A stretch of DNA of 64,000 nt from Proteiniphilum sp. UBA5384 (GTDB lineage: Bacteria; Bacteroidota; Bacteroidia; Bacteroidales; Dysgonomonadaceae). Shown here piece after piece: positions 26,616 to 35,993 of this stretch. The stretch lies in contig NZ_DHOS01000063.1 in the NCBI RefSeq assembly GCF_002410825.1, forward strand, positions 1-64,000. The letters run 5' to 3'. A program made the translations under genes and the position numbers. A model generated the notes under the pieces. It was given only the letters and a program-made list of their open reading frames with translations. It did not search any database and was not told where the DNA came from. Within the stretch, counting starts at the first letter, position 1. Each line of letters starts with the position of its first letter.

Positions 26616-26844
26616 ATCAATCTTTATAGATAGTATCTTTATAATTATAAACAAAAATGTTATTCTTATGTTTTCGACGGATTCTATATCCGCCGATTTT
26701 TTATGGGTAATAGTGTGTTTGCCATAGCTGTTAAAGAGATTTATTTGCATATAAATATTGATAAAATAAGAGGTTAGATAAAAAACCTTTATTTGTGTTG
26801 TTGTGTTGTATAAATGCTATATATAAAAAAGAAAGGAGCTGAAA

Positions 26845-27132
26845 ATGGCTAAGTATTCAAAAAAAGCACAGGAAAAAATCGGAGAGGTAATGCGTGAATT
26901 TAAAAAAGGGGAATTGGAGACCTCTTCCGGCAAAAAAGTAACTGACAGAGACCAGGCTGTAGCCATAGGGATTTCTGAAGCCCATCAATCAGGATATAAG
27001 GTGCCGAAAAAGCCTGACAAAAAAGAATCCTCTTCTAAAAAATCAGGTAAAGAAACTTCTTCGAAGCAAAAACAGTCCGGTAAAGGAAAAACAGACTCGA
27101 AGAAGTCCGACAAAAAAGGACCGTCAAAGTAA
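26845..27132 (+). CDS. DUF6496 small Lys-rich protein
   Basis: The 95-residue protein has a conserved N-terminal part, KKAQEKIGEVMREFKKGEL, then SGKKVTDRDQAVAIGISEA. This is the DUF6496 pattern (resembling plasmid-stabilisation-like small proteins). The last 45 residues are a low-complexity Lys/Ser tail (KKPDKKESSSKKSGK...). The basic tail suggests nucleic-acid binding, but the function is unknown. A good ribosome binding site (gaaagga) precedes the ATG, and a terminator follows the stop. Confidence 0.85.
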   Translation: MAKYSKKAQEKIGEVMREFKKGELETSSGKKVTDRDQAVAIGISEAHQSGYKVPKKPDKKESSSKKSGKETSSKQKQSGKGKTDSKKSDKKGPSK

Positions 27133-27168
27133 TCCGGTGAGAAAACAGTTCTCCCGGTATTATTTTTG
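27131..27168 (+). terminator. Terminator of the DUF6496 gene
   Basis: An imperfect hairpin with arms ccgg-t-gagaa (27134-27143) and ttctcccgg (27149-27157) and loop aacag is followed by attatttttg. It starts at the stop codon. Confidence 0.6.
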
Positions 27169-27195
27169 TTCACCTCTTTTTACTACTTTTGCGGT

Positions 27196-27795
27196 ATGGA
27201 TGACACTTACAAAACAGTAACCCATCCAGCCGAGGGGTACATAACTGAGAAGAAGAGTAAATTTATCGCCCATATCTTTCCGGTGAAGAGCGCTGATAAG
27301 GTGAGGGAAATCCTGGATGCGCAACGGAAAAAATATTATGATGCCCGCCATATTTGTTGGGCCTATATGCTGGGTTGGGAGAAAAGTATTTTCCGCTCTA
27401 ATGACGATGGGGAACCCTCAGGAACAGCAGGAAGGCCTATCCTGGGACAGATCAATTCGGCTGGGCTGACGGATGTGTTGATTACTGTGGTGCGTTATTT
27501 CGGCGGTACACTCCTGGGAACAGGAGGGCTGGTCAAAGCATACAAGGAAGCTGCTGCCGACGCCATTGCCAATGCTGAGATAGTGGAAAAAACAGTAGAT
27601 GATATTATCGAAATAGTATTTGATTATTTCTTACTCAATGAGGTGATGCGTGTGTTAAAACAATTTGATACCATACGATGGACCCAGGACTTTACCGATA
27701 ACTGCCGGATGCATTTGGAAATACGCCGGTCGCTGACATCTCAGCTCATTAACATGCTGACTTCCATTCACGGAGTAGCCCTATATCAAACATAA
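27196..27795 (+). CDS. yigZ: YigZ/IMPACT family protein
   Basis: The start is placed at 27196 (MDDTYKTVTHPAEGYITEK), where similarity to the family begins, giving 199 residues. The UPF0029/IMPACT N-terminal domain shows KKSKFIAHIFPV, YYDARHICWAYML, and the family hallmark SNDDGEPSGTAGRPIL with VVRYFGGTLLGTGGLVKAY. A ferredoxin-like C-terminal domain follows. YigZ proteins are linked to translation control and nucleotide or peptide binding; the precise reaction is unknown. TACTTTTG at 27184-27191 resembles a -7 element but lies only 5 nt from the start codon. Confidence 0.95.
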   Translation: MDDTYKTVTHPAEGYITEKKSKFIAHIFPVKSADKVREILDAQRKKYYDARHICWAYMLGWEKSIFRSNDDGEPSGTAGRPILGQINSAGLTDVLITVVRYFGGTLLGTGGLVKAYKEAAADAIANAEIVEKTVDDIIEIVFDYFLLNEVMRVLKQFDTIRWTQDFTDNCRMHLEIRRSLTSQLINMLTSIHGVALYQT

Positions 27796-27832
27796 AAACA
27801 CTTTAATAATGAAGGTTTTTCTGAAAAAAATC

Positions 27833-27862
27833 TTGTTCCTTGCGCAAAACTTAGTACTTTTG
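27833..27862 (+). promoter_or_regulatory. Bacteroidetes-type promoter of topA
   Basis: The TTG at 27833-27835, a 19-nt spacer and TACTTTTG at 27855-27862 match the TTG/TAnnTTTG consensus exactly. Transcription would start near 27868, leaving a leader of about 114 nt before topA. Confidence 0.8.
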
Positions 27863-27981
27863 CACCCAAATTGAAAAACTTGTTTCGTGAATGATAAGAG
27901 ATAAAAGGTGAGAAAAGACGAAAAAATTAATTTCAATTGAGAGAAAATATTCCGGATATTGTAAAAAGAAAGAGCATTTGA

Positions 27982-30393
27982 ATGGATAAAAACCTGGTTA
28001 TCGTTGAGTCGCCGGCAAAGGCAAAGACAATTGAGAGGTTTCTCGGAAAGGATTTCCATGTCATGTCTAGTTATGGACATATTCGAGATCTGAAGAAAAA
28101 AGATTTCAGTATTGATGTAGAGAATGGCTTTATGCCGATCTACGAAATTCCTGCCGACAAGAAAAAGGTTGTCTCTGAACTGAAGGCGGCGGCAAAAAAA
28201 GCAGAAACGGTTTGGCTGGCTTCCGATGAGGACCGTGAAGGGGAGGCCATTTCCTGGCACCTCTATGATGTGTTGGACCTGAAAGAAGATAAAACCAGAC
28301 GTATTGTTTTCCACGAGATCACGAAGGATGCCATTCAACGCGCCATTCAGACACCCCGTAAGATCGACCAAAACCTGGTAGATGCGCAACAGGCACGACG
28401 GGTGCTCGACCGTATTGTGGGCTTTGAACTCTCACCCGTATTATGGAGAAAGATAAAACCTGCCCTTTCGGCCGGACGGGTACAGTCGGTAGCCGTACGC
28501 CTTATAGTGGAGCGGGAACGCGAGATACAGAATTTTAAATCGGAGGCCGCTTACCGTATCGTGGCTCATTTCACTAAAGAGGAAAATGGACACTACTATG
28601 AGATCAAGGCTGAATATAATAAACGGTTAAAAACCAAAGCCGAGGCATTAGCGCTGTTAGAGAAACTTAAGACATCGACTTTTACTGTGGGGGATGTACA
28701 TGTACGCCCGGTAAAGAAATCACCTGCTCCCCCGTTTACTACCTCTACCCTGCAACAGGAAGCTTCCCGCAAACTGGGATTCTCGGTAGGACAGACAATG
28801 ATGGTTGCCCAGAGACTCTATGAGTCGGGGAAAATTACCTATATGCGTACTGATTCGGTACATCTTTCCTCTTTGGCAATCGGAACCACCAAGACAGAGA
28901 TCGGTGGGCAATACGGAGAAAAATACATTAAAAGCCGCCAATATGCCACCCGATCGAAGGGAGCACAGGAGGCACACGAGGCCATTCGCCCTACCTATAT
29001 CAGTGAACATGAGGTGGAAGGTTCTGCTCAGGAAAGGCGGCTTTATGAGTTGATCTGGAAGCGTACCATCGCCTCCCAGATGGCTGATGCTGAATTGGAA
29101 CGCACTACTGCCGATATTAGTATCTCGAATGGCGACGGCAAGTTTGTAGCGAATGGTGAAGTAATCAAATTCGACGGATTCCTGCGCGTTTATCTGGAAG
29201 GAACCGACGATGAAAATGGAGAGAATGAAGAAGGTATGCTCCCTCCTTTGAAACATGGTGAACAACTTGCTATGCTGGAGACCAATGCCACTGAACGGTT
29301 TACCCAGCGACCTCCCAGATTTACCGAAGCGGCCTTGGTGAGAAAGATGGAAGAACTGGGAATTGGCAGGCCTTCCACTTATGCTCCAACTATTTCCACT
29401 ATCATCAATCGGGAGTATGTAGAAAAAACAAATGTAGAAGGAGAGGAAAGGGCGTATAATATCCTTACCCTCAAAAAAGGTGTTATTAAAGATAGCAACA
29501 AGAAAGAAATAGCGGGTGCCGATAAGAATAAATTGGTACCTACCGATATAGGAATGGTTGTAAACGATTTTTTGGTGGAATATTTCCCATCGATTATCGA
29601 TTATAATTTTACAGCGAATGTAGAGAAAGACTTTGACAGGATTGCTGAGGGAAAAGCCCAGTGGAATAAGTCGATAGCCGACTTCTATAAAATATTCCAT
29701 CCTATTGTGGAGGAAACGTCGCAAATGCGTACCGAACACAAGGCGGGTGAACGAGTATTGGGAACTGATCCCAAGACAGGACGCCAGGTGTCGGTGAAGA
29801 TCGGTCGTTATGGCGCCATGGCGCAGATCGGAACACAGGAGGAAGAGGAAAAACCGCTTTTTGCTTCATTGCAGAAATCACAATCTATCGAAACTATTAC
29901 CCTTGAAGAGACATTAAAACTGTTTGAATTGCCCCGTACTGTAGGTGAATTCAGGAATAAGGAGGTGGTAATCGGTGTAGGACGGTTCGGCCCTTATATC
30001 CGTCACAACAATAAATTTGTCTCTTTGCCCAAGGGTGTTGATCCGCTGGAGATTCAACTCGATGAAGCAATCGAATTGATTGAGGCCAAAGAGAAAAAAG
30101 ACCGGGAAAAGGTCATCAAGACATTTGATGAGGAGCCTGAATTGCAAGTATTGAATGGTCGTTACGGACCCTATATTGCCTATAAAAAATCGAATTATAA
30201 GATACCGAAAAGTACCGGAAAACCGGAAGAACTCTTATTAGAGGATTGTCGTAAGATTATTTCTGATGCGGAGAATGCCAAAGAGCACAAAACGGGAAAA
30301 GGAACGACGAAAGTATCTACGACGAAAACGCCTGCCGGAAAGTCAACAGCAGTAAAATCGACGAAAAAAAAGGCTTCGTCTAAAAAGAAATAA
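27982..30393 (+). CDS. topA: DNA topoisomerase I
   Basis: This 803-residue type IA topoisomerase relaxes negative supercoils. The Toprim domain opens with NLVIVESPAKAKTIERFLG and includes WLASDEDREGEAISWHL (the DxD metal site). The catalytic tyrosine is Tyr287 in ITYMRTDSVHL. The C-terminus replaces zinc fingers with repeated GRYGP-type modules (VLGTDPKTGRQVSVKIGRYG, GVGRFGPYIRHNNKFVSLP, VLNGRYGPYIAYKKSNYKIP), then a Lys/Thr-rich basic tail of about 40 residues. This is the normal Bacteroidetes arrangement. Confidence 0.98.
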   Translation: MDKNLVIVESPAKAKTIERFLGKDFHVMSSYGHIRDLKKKDFSIDVENGFMPIYEIPADKKKVVSELKAAAKKAETVWLASDEDREGEAISWHLYDVLDLKEDKTRRIVFHEITKDAIQRAIQTPRKIDQNLVDAQQARRVLDRIVGFELSPVLWRKIKPALSAGRVQSVAVRLIVEREREIQNFKSEAAYRIVAHFTKEENGHYYEIKAEYNKRLKTKAEALALLEKLKTSTFTVGDVHVRPVKKSPAPPFTTSTLQQEASRKLGFSVGQTMMVAQRLYESGKITYMRTDSVHLSSLAIGTTKTEIGGQYGEKYIKSRQYATRSKGAQEAHEAIRPTYISEHEVEGSAQERRLYELIWKRTIASQMADAELERTTADISISNGDGKFVANGEVIKFDGFLRVYLEGTDDENGENEEGMLPPLKHGEQLAMLETNATERFTQRPPRFTEAALVRKMEELGIGRPSTYAPTISTIINREYVEKTNVEGEERAYNILTLKKGVIKDSNKKEIAGADKNKLVPTDIGMVVNDFLVEYFPSIIDYNFTANVEKDFDRIAEGKAQWNKSIADFYKIFHPIVEETSQMRTEHKAGERVLGTDPKTGRQVSVKIGRYGAMAQIGTQEEEEKPLFASLQKSQSIETITLEETLKLFELPRTVGEFRNKEVVIGVGRFGPYIRHNNKFVSLPKGVDPLEIQLDEAIELIEAKEKKDREKVIKTFDEEPELQVLNGRYGPYIAYKKSNYKIPKSTGKPEELLLEDCRKIISDAENAKEHKTGKGTTKVSTTKTPAGKSTAVKSTKKKASSKKK

Positions 30394-30495
30394 CAATACC
30401 AGGATCGGTATTTAATATTGATAACGAGCGTTTTTTTTGATCGTTTACTTGATGGAGGATAAGAATCCAGACAGGAGAGTAAAGGGTCGAAGGAA

Positions 30496-31053
30496 TCAGT
30501 AAAGAACCAACCCAATCACACCGGAAAGGAAAATGAGCAGAATTGGATCTATTTTTTTGAGAGATGCTATCAGCACTACTCCAAAAATAATCCAACTTTT
30601 GTAGTCGATAAAATTATAGGGAGTAATCAGTATAAGCGCAGCAGAAGCGATCAACCCGATAATAGCCGGTTTCAGAATGGAGAGCGCAGATTGTATCCAT
30701 GGATTGTTTTTGAGGCGGAAGAAAAAGGCGGTGACAAGTGTCATCAGGATAAGAGAAGGGAGACTTACCGCCAAGGTACTGATAGCTGAACCCAGTATCC
30801 CATAACCGGAAGTGAATCCCATTTCTGTTACAGCAGAATAGCCGATATATGTTGCCGAATTGAAGGCGATTGGTCCGGGGGTGGTCTGGGAAATCGCCAC
30901 AATATCGGTGAACTCGTTTATTGTGATCCATTGGTGGGTATCCACTATTTCATGTTGTATCAGTGGCAGCATGGCATACCCTCCTCCAAAACCGAATAAC
31001 CCGATCTTGAAAAACGATACAAATAGTGCCAGATAGAGATCCAATAATTCCAT
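30496..31053 (-). CDS. chrA: Chromate transporter, short-chain ChrA half 2
   Basis: The 185-residue membrane protein is one half-size CHR subunit. It contains FKIGLFGFGGGYAMLPLIQHE and the downstream DIVAISQTTPGPIAFNSATYIG, the paired CHR signature, followed by about five helices. Short-chain ChrA proteins work as heterodimers of opposite topology. This one starts 1 nt after the stop of the other half, so the two are translationally coupled. Chromate is the classical substrate; in anaerobic Bacteroidetes the physiological anion is uncertain. Confidence 0.93.
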   Translation of the reverse strand: MELLDLYLALFVSFFKIGLFGFGGGYAMLPLIQHEIVDTHQWITINEFTDIVAISQTTPGPIAFNSATYIGYSAVTEMGFTSGYGILGSAISTLAVSLPSLILMTLVTAFFFRLKNNPWIQSALSILKPAIIGLIASAALILITPYNFIDYKSWIIFGVVLIASLKKIDPILLIFLSGVIGLVLY

Positions 31054-31054
31054 A

Positions 31055-31603
31055 TTACTTGTTCACTCTCTTTTTTAGATAAATAAAATGGGTTATTCCT
31101 AAGAAAATAGCGGTCAAAACGATATACATAGGGGAGATATTCAGTTGCCAGACCGCAAGTGCTACGACGATGGGGATCCAGAGGTTTTTCCATTTCACTC
31201 CGGCTGATTTACCCAGACTGAAGAGCGGGGAAACAATCAATGCTACCACTGCGGGACGGATACCTTTGAAAATGCGCTCCACTACCGGGTTATCCTTGAA
31301 TTGCGTAAATACCAGGGCGATAAGCAAAATTACAATAAACGAGGGTAAAATGACACCTGCCCCCGAAAAGAGACTCCCCTTGAAGCCTAATCGCTTACTC
31401 CCTACGAACAGAGCTGTATTGAGTGCGATGGGACCCGGTATCGATTGAGCAATGGCAAGCATATCCATAAATTCCTCGTCTTCCAGCCATCCTTTTTTGT
31501 CGACTACTTCGTTACGGATAAGGGGAATCATGGCATAGCCCCCGCCAAAAGTGAAAGCCCCAATCTTGAAAAAAACAAGAAAAATTTCCCAATATTGTTT
31601 CAT
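31055..31603 (-). CDS. chrA: Chromate transporter, short-chain ChrA half 1
   Basis: From the Met at 31603 (MKQYWEIFLVFFKIGAFTF) the protein has 182 residues; similarity to the CHR family begins there, so the upstream in-frame Met is not used. The signatures FKIGAFTFGGGYAMIPLIRNE and MLAIAQSIPGPIALNTALFVG match CHR domains, with about five helices. It forms the partner of the next gene. A long hairpin (31631-31676) lies 28 nt upstream of the start and may influence expression. Confidence 0.93.
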   Translation of the reverse strand: MKQYWEIFLVFFKIGAFTFGGGYAMIPLIRNEVVDKKGWLEDEEFMDMLAIAQSIPGPIALNTALFVGSKRLGFKGSLFSGAGVILPSFIVILLIALVFTQFKDNPVVERIFKGIRPAVVALIVSPLFSLGKSAGVKWKNLWIPIVVALAVWQLNISPMYIVLTAIFLGITHFIYLKKRVNK

Positions 31604-31630
31604 TATTTGCTCCGTCGGATTAAAAAAGTG

Positions 31631-31676
31631 AAAAGCAGATTGCAATCGAAGTATATCTTCTTGCTAATCTGCTTTT
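31631..31676 (-). terminator. Long hairpin, probable terminator after trpB or attenuator before chrA
   Basis: The outer arms aaaagcagatt (31631-31641) and aatctgctttt (31666-31676) are perfectly complementary. Inside, gcaa/ttgc and gaag/cttc pair as well with one bulged base, leaving the loop tatat. On the minus strand cttttt-type sequence follows the hairpin. It is 375 nt past the trpB stop and 28 nt before the chrA start. Confidence 0.55.
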
Positions 31677-32050
31677 TATAAAAAAGCCGCACCGGTGGAA
31701 TAAGACGAAACTCCTTATGACAGGATTTGAGTGTCCCGGTATCTTTGTAATCCGCTGTTCCGGTAAACCGGAATCCCGAAGGCTACGGCCCGCCATTGAT
31801 ACCAAAAACGAGTCTCGGTTCATAAAATGTAATTGATGAGTTTCCCAATCGACCAATGCGGCAATGACTCATTCAATTTTTATGTATCCAAAGATAGGGG
31901 CTAAAAATGAAACTTCCAAATTATTTATGTTATTTTTTTGTCCCTTTCCTTCGTCTTGTATGCGACACTGTTCATTTTCAGAAGGGTTGGGTTTCTATTC
32001 AAAACTCCGTGAGATATTCAGTAATTGATTGTAGTTGCTGTCTGCTCATG
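31677..32050. other. Intergenic region between trpB and chrA
   Basis: I find no gene. The stretch 31700-31860 is GC-richer than the rest and holds the inverted repeat TTCCGGTAAACCGGAA at 31758-31773, a member of the 16-bp repeat family also seen near 5508, 5581, 59148 and 59171. The part from 31870 to 32050 is AT-rich trpB trailer. Confidence 0.4.
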
Positions 32051-33412
32051 TCAGGATTCCGCTAAAAACCGAGCGATCTCTTCGTCTGAAACCTCATGAT
32101 TAGTCAAGTCGCCCGCCAGATATTGATCATAGGCTGCCATATCTACCAAGCCGTGTCCTGAAAGATTGAACAGGATCACCTTCTTTTTTCCCTCTTCTTT
32201 GGCTTTTAATGCTTCACGAACGGCCACAGCGATAGCATGGGTGGATTCGGGGGCGGGAACAATACCTTCGGTACGGGCAAAAAGTACACCTGCTTCAAAT
32301 GTTTCCAACTGTTTGACGCTTACTGCTTCAATCAATTTCTCTTTCAATAGTTGGCTCACGATACTACCGGCACCATGATAACGCAGCCCGCCTGCATGGA
32401 TATTAGCCGGTGCAAATTTATGTCCTAATGTGTACATCGGGATCAGTGGGGTGTAGCCTGTCTCGTCACCGAAATCGTACCGGAACTCACCTCTGGTCAG
32501 TTTGGGACAGGATGCCGGTTCCGCTGCGATAAAGCGGGTAGTGGTTTTTCCTGCGATATTATGGCGAAGAAAAGGAAAACTGATACCCGAGAAATTGGAG
32601 CCTCCGCCAAAACAGCCGATTACTACATCGGGATACTCGTCAGCCATCGCCATCTGCTTTTCAGCTTCCAGACCGATAATAGTTTGATGGAGCGCTACAT
32701 GGTTCAGTACACTCCCCAGAGTGTATTTGCATTTGGGTGTCTGCATCGCCAACTCAATCGCTTCGGAAATAGCTGTTCCCAGGCTGCCCTGATAATTGGG
32801 ATGTTCGGTAAGAATCTTGCGTCCTGCTTTAGTCGACATACTGGGTGAAGGAATCACCTGTGCTCCCCATGTCTGCATCAGTGAGCGGCGGTAGGGCTTT
32901 TGCTCGTAACTGATTTTTACCATATAGACTGCTAGTTCCAGTCCGAATGTTTTGGCAGCAAAAGACAGTGCAGTCCCCCATTGTCCAGCGCCGGTCTCGG
33001 TAGTGATGTTGGTAGTTCCTTCTATCTTATTATAGTAGGCCTGTGGTAGCGCAGAGTTGAGTTTGTGCGATCCTACGGGACTCACACTTTCGTTTTTAAA
33101 ATAAATATGTGCTGGCGTATCGAGTGCTCTTTCCAGAGCGGTAGCACGTACCAGTGGGCTGGGGCGGTAAATTTTATATTTCTCGCGTACCTCTTCCGGA
33201 ATATCAATCCACGCGTCAGTCTGATTCATCTCCTGGCGTGACAGTTCTTCGGCAAACAGGGGATAAAGATCTTCCGCTTTCAATGGCTCTTTTGTCTGCG
33301 GGTTAATCATGGGCTGAGGTTTGTTTTTCATTTCAGCCGTCACATTATACCATTGTGTGGGAATCTCTGTCTCCGGAAGAATGAATTTCTTTGTTTTTTC
33401 CATTATCATCAT
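32051..33412 (-). CDS. trpB: Tryptophan synthase beta chain, TrpB2 type
   Basis: The 453-residue PLP enzyme condenses indole with serine. It is the longer TrpB2 type: N-terminal WYNVTAEMKNKPQPMINPQT, then RPSPLVRATALERAL. The PLP lysine is Lys117 in GSHKLNSA, the catalytic Glu lies in TETGAGQWG, and the phosphate loop is GCFGGGSNF. It sits 15 nt downstream of maeB on the same strand, away from other trp genes, as is usual for TrpB2. Such enzymes often salvage indole independently of TrpA. Met codons at residues 1, 2 and 4 are all possible starts. Confidence 0.95.
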   Translation of the reverse strand: MMIMEKTKKFILPETEIPTQWYNVTAEMKNKPQPMINPQTKEPLKAEDLYPLFAEELSRQEMNQTDAWIDIPEEVREKYKIYRPSPLVRATALERALDTPAHIYFKNESVSPVGSHKLNSALPQAYYNKIEGTTNITTETGAGQWGTALSFAAKTFGLELAVYMVKISYEQKPYRRSLMQTWGAQVIPSPSMSTKAGRKILTEHPNYQGSLGTAISEAIELAMQTPKCKYTLGSVLNHVALHQTIIGLEAEKQMAMADEYPDVVIGCFGGGSNFSGISFPFLRHNIAGKTTTRFIAAEPASCPKLTRGEFRYDFGDETGYTPLIPMYTLGHKFAPANIHAGGLRYHGAGSIVSQLLKEKLIEAVSVKQLETFEAGVLFARTEGIVPAPESTHAIAVAVREALKAKEEGKKKVILFNLSGHGLVDMAAYDQYLAGDLTNHEVSDEEIARFLAES

Positions 33413-33427
33413 ATTATTGGGGTTTTA

Positions 33428-35731
33428 TTATTCAATCCTTGTAAGCCGATTTGTCAGGATGTTTTCTTCCACGATCGCATCAATTACAGCTACCGCTACC
33501 ATGTGGACGATATCGCGTACGGATGTTTCCACATCAAGGATATGTACCGGTTTTTTCAGTCCCATCTGGATAGGGCCAATGATGTCATTTGTACCGGTCT
33601 CCCTCAATAGTTTATATGCTGAATTGGCGGAACTGAGATTGGGAAATACCAATGTGTTCACTTCCTTATCACGCAGGCATGAGAATGGATATTTCTTATC
33701 ACGCAATTCCTTGTTGAGTGCATAATTTACCTGCATCTCGCCATCGACCACCAATTCGGGATATTTTTCATGCAATGTATCCACTACTTTGTGTACGCTA
33801 GCGGGACTACCTATCGAGTCGGCACCAAAATTGGAGTAGGAAATCATGGCAATCACCGGGTCATGGGCGAAAAACTTGACGGTGGCATTGGCCAGCCGGG
33901 CAATATCTATCAGCGCATCGGTATCGGGATGGCGGTTGAAGAGCGTGTCGGCCAGAAAAAGCACACCTTTTTTCGTATTGACGATATGCATTGCGCCGAT
34001 ATGGTTCAACCCGTCGCGGACGCCTATTACCTCTTTGGCAATATCGGTAGTATCAGCATACTTGCTGAAGACACCTGTGATCATGGCGTCGGCATCTCCC
34101 GTTTCCACCATCATCATTCCGAAATAATTCCGCTCGAACATCTTTTCTGCAGCTTCGTCAAAGGTCATGCCTCTACGTTTCCGCTTTTGGGCAAGGATTT
34201 CGGCGTAATGCAAACGCCGTCCTTCTTCGCGGTCGTGGCGCAGATTCACAATTTCTATTCCCTCGAGGCTGATTTGGTTTTCCTTCGCTACGTTCGCGAT
34301 CTTCTCCTCGTTTCCCAATAGCACCGGCATACAAATACCTTCGGCATATGCCATTTCGGCTGCCTTGAGCATATTCAGATGGTTTGTTTCCGAGAAAACC
34401 ACTCTTTTAGGGTTTTGGCGTGCCATCTCGAACAGGCGACGGATCATTTTGTTGTCCAACCCCATCAAGTCACGCAGCTTATGATCGTATTCTTCCCAGT
34501 CGGTAATCGGCTTGCGGGCCACCCCCGATTCCATCGCAGCCTTTGCCACTGCCGGAGCGACAGTGGTCAGGAGCCTTGGATCCAATGGTTTGGGAATGAT
34601 ATATTCTCTGCCGAACCTTAATTTTTTGATGCTATAGGCTGCATTTACCACGTCGGGTACCGCTTTCTTGGTAAGCTCCGCAAGGGCATAGACCGTGGCA
34701 ACTTTCATCTCTTCATTGATAGCGGTGGCCTGTACGTCGAGTGCACCACGGAAGATATAAGGGAATCCCAGCACGTTATTGATTTGGTTGGGATAGTCCG
34801 AGCGTCCTGTGGCGAAGATGATGTCATTTCGTGATTCCATCGCCAGTTCATAGGATATTTCGGGATTCGGGTTTGCCAATGCAAATACAATAGGATTAGA
34901 ATTCATCGATCGCAACATATCAGGGGTAAGTACGTCAGCTACCGAAAGCCCAAGGAACATGTCAGCATCTTTGATAGCCTCTTCCAGGGTAGAAATATTG
35001 CGGGTAGTGGCAAAAGGTTTTTTACGATCGTTCAGGTCAGTCCTGGAGGTGTTGATTACTCCTTTTGAATCAAGCATCACAATATTTTCCGGTTTTGCTC
35101 CCAATGCAATGTACAGCTGTGTGCAAGAGTTGGCAGCTGCCCCCGCTCCGTTTACCACGATGCGGATATCTTCAATTTTTTTACCGCTCATTTCCAATGC
35201 GTTAAGTAATCCGCATGCCGAGATGATGGCTGTGCCGTGCTGGTCGTCGTGCATAATGGGAATATCCAATTCGCTTTTTAATCGCTCTTCGATTTCAAAA
35301 CATTCCGGTGCTTTAATATCTTCCAGATTGATACCGCCAAAAGTGGGAGAGATAGCCTTCACTACCTCAATAAATTTCTCAGGATCTTTCTCGTTTACTT
35401 CGATATCAAACACGTCGATTCCTGCGAATATTTTAAAGAGTAATCCTTTCCCTTCCATCACCGGTTTACCGGCCATGGCACCAATATCACCCAGACCCAG
35501 TACGGCTGTACCGTTGGAGATCACAGCTACCAGATTGCCTTTTGAGGTGTAATCATAGGCTGTCTGCGGATCTTTTTCGATTTCAAGACAAGGTTCAGCT
35601 ACTCCCGGTGAGTAGGCCAGCGAGAGGTCTCGTTGAGAACTATGGGGTTTGGTCGGAATAACTTCTATTTTTCCCGGACGCCCTTGCGAATGGTAGGCTA
35701 GTGCGTCGTCATGCAGTTTATTGTTTGCCAT
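33428..35731 (-). CDS. maeB: NADP-dependent malic enzyme with phosphotransacetylase-like domain
   Basis: From the Met at 35731 (MANNKLHDDALAYH) the protein has 767 residues. The malic enzyme half (about 1-420) shows LAYSPGVAEPCLEIEKDP, NGTAVLGLGDIGAMAGKPVM, DDQHGTAII and the nucleotide loop VNGAGAAANS. The C-terminal half (about 430-767) is a phosphate acetyl/butyryltransferase-like domain (VVFSETNHLNMLKAA, ANATVKFFAHDPVIAMISYS) that in MaeB is usually regulatory. It decarboxylates malate to pyruvate, giving NADPH. It is the first gene of a maeB-trpB pair. A -7-like TAATTTTG lies at 35776-35769. Confidence 0.96.
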   Translation of the reverse strand: MANNKLHDDALAYHSQGRPGKIEVIPTKPHSSQRDLSLAYSPGVAEPCLEIEKDPQTAYDYTSKGNLVAVISNGTAVLGLGDIGAMAGKPVMEGKGLLFKIFAGIDVFDIEVNEKDPEKFIEVVKAISPTFGGINLEDIKAPECFEIEERLKSELDIPIMHDDQHGTAIISACGLLNALEMSGKKIEDIRIVVNGAGAAANSCTQLYIALGAKPENIVMLDSKGVINTSRTDLNDRKKPFATTRNISTLEEAIKDADMFLGLSVADVLTPDMLRSMNSNPIVFALANPNPEISYELAMESRNDIIFATGRSDYPNQINNVLGFPYIFRGALDVQATAINEEMKVATVYALAELTKKAVPDVVNAAYSIKKLRFGREYIIPKPLDPRLLTTVAPAVAKAAMESGVARKPITDWEEYDHKLRDLMGLDNKMIRRLFEMARQNPKRVVFSETNHLNMLKAAEMAYAEGICMPVLLGNEEKIANVAKENQISLEGIEIVNLRHDREEGRRLHYAEILAQKRKRRGMTFDEAAEKMFERNYFGMMMVETGDADAMITGVFSKYADTTDIAKEVIGVRDGLNHIGAMHIVNTKKGVLFLADTLFNRHPDTDALIDIARLANATVKFFAHDPVIAMISYSNFGADSIGSPASVHKVVDTLHEKYPELVVDGEMQVNYALNKELRDKKYPFSCLRDKEVNTLVFPNLSSANSAYKLLRETGTNDIIGPIQMGLKKPVHILDVETSVRDIVHMVAVAVIDAIVEENILTNRLTRIE

Positions 35732-35942
35732 TTTGATTGTTATTGAGGAATGAAAATACAAAATCGTACAAAATTATAAAATAATAGCGACAGATTATAA
35801 TTTTTAGAGAATTTAGGGTACGATTATCACTTTTTATCTGTCTCCATACTCCATAAAAGCGGTTTTTCAGGGAAATTTTTGAATGCAGAGCCTTTGAATG
35901 TGTCAGACTCCCGTAAACTATGTTAAAACTCAAAAAACTAAT

Positions 35943-35973
35943 TTGAGTTTTTAAGTTTTCTATCTTACCTTTG
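35943..35973 (+). promoter_or_regulatory. Promoter of efflux operon 1
   Basis: The TTG at 35943-35945, a 20-nt spacer and TACCTTTG at 35966-35973 match the Bacteroidetes consensus. Transcription should begin about 14 nt before the TetR start codon at 35994, so the leader is very short. Confidence 0.75.
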
Positions 35974-35993
35974 CTTCGTTTTATGAATATAAA

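Noticed and set aside
26616..26750. N-terminal extension of 45 residues on the patatin protein
   Set aside because: The signal peptide starts at the inner Met (26615); the extension is AT-rich and would hide the leader.
27166..27191. TACTTTTG before yigZ as a promoter
   Set aside because: The -7 element lies 5 nt from the start codon and the nearest TTG is only 15 nt upstream, so a normal promoter would start transcription at or after the ATG. A leaderless transcript is possible but unsupported.
28720..29739. Long minus-strand open frame of 339 codons inside topA
   Set aside because: It is antisense to the conserved core of topA, and its translation has no family signs; it is a by-product of topA codon use.
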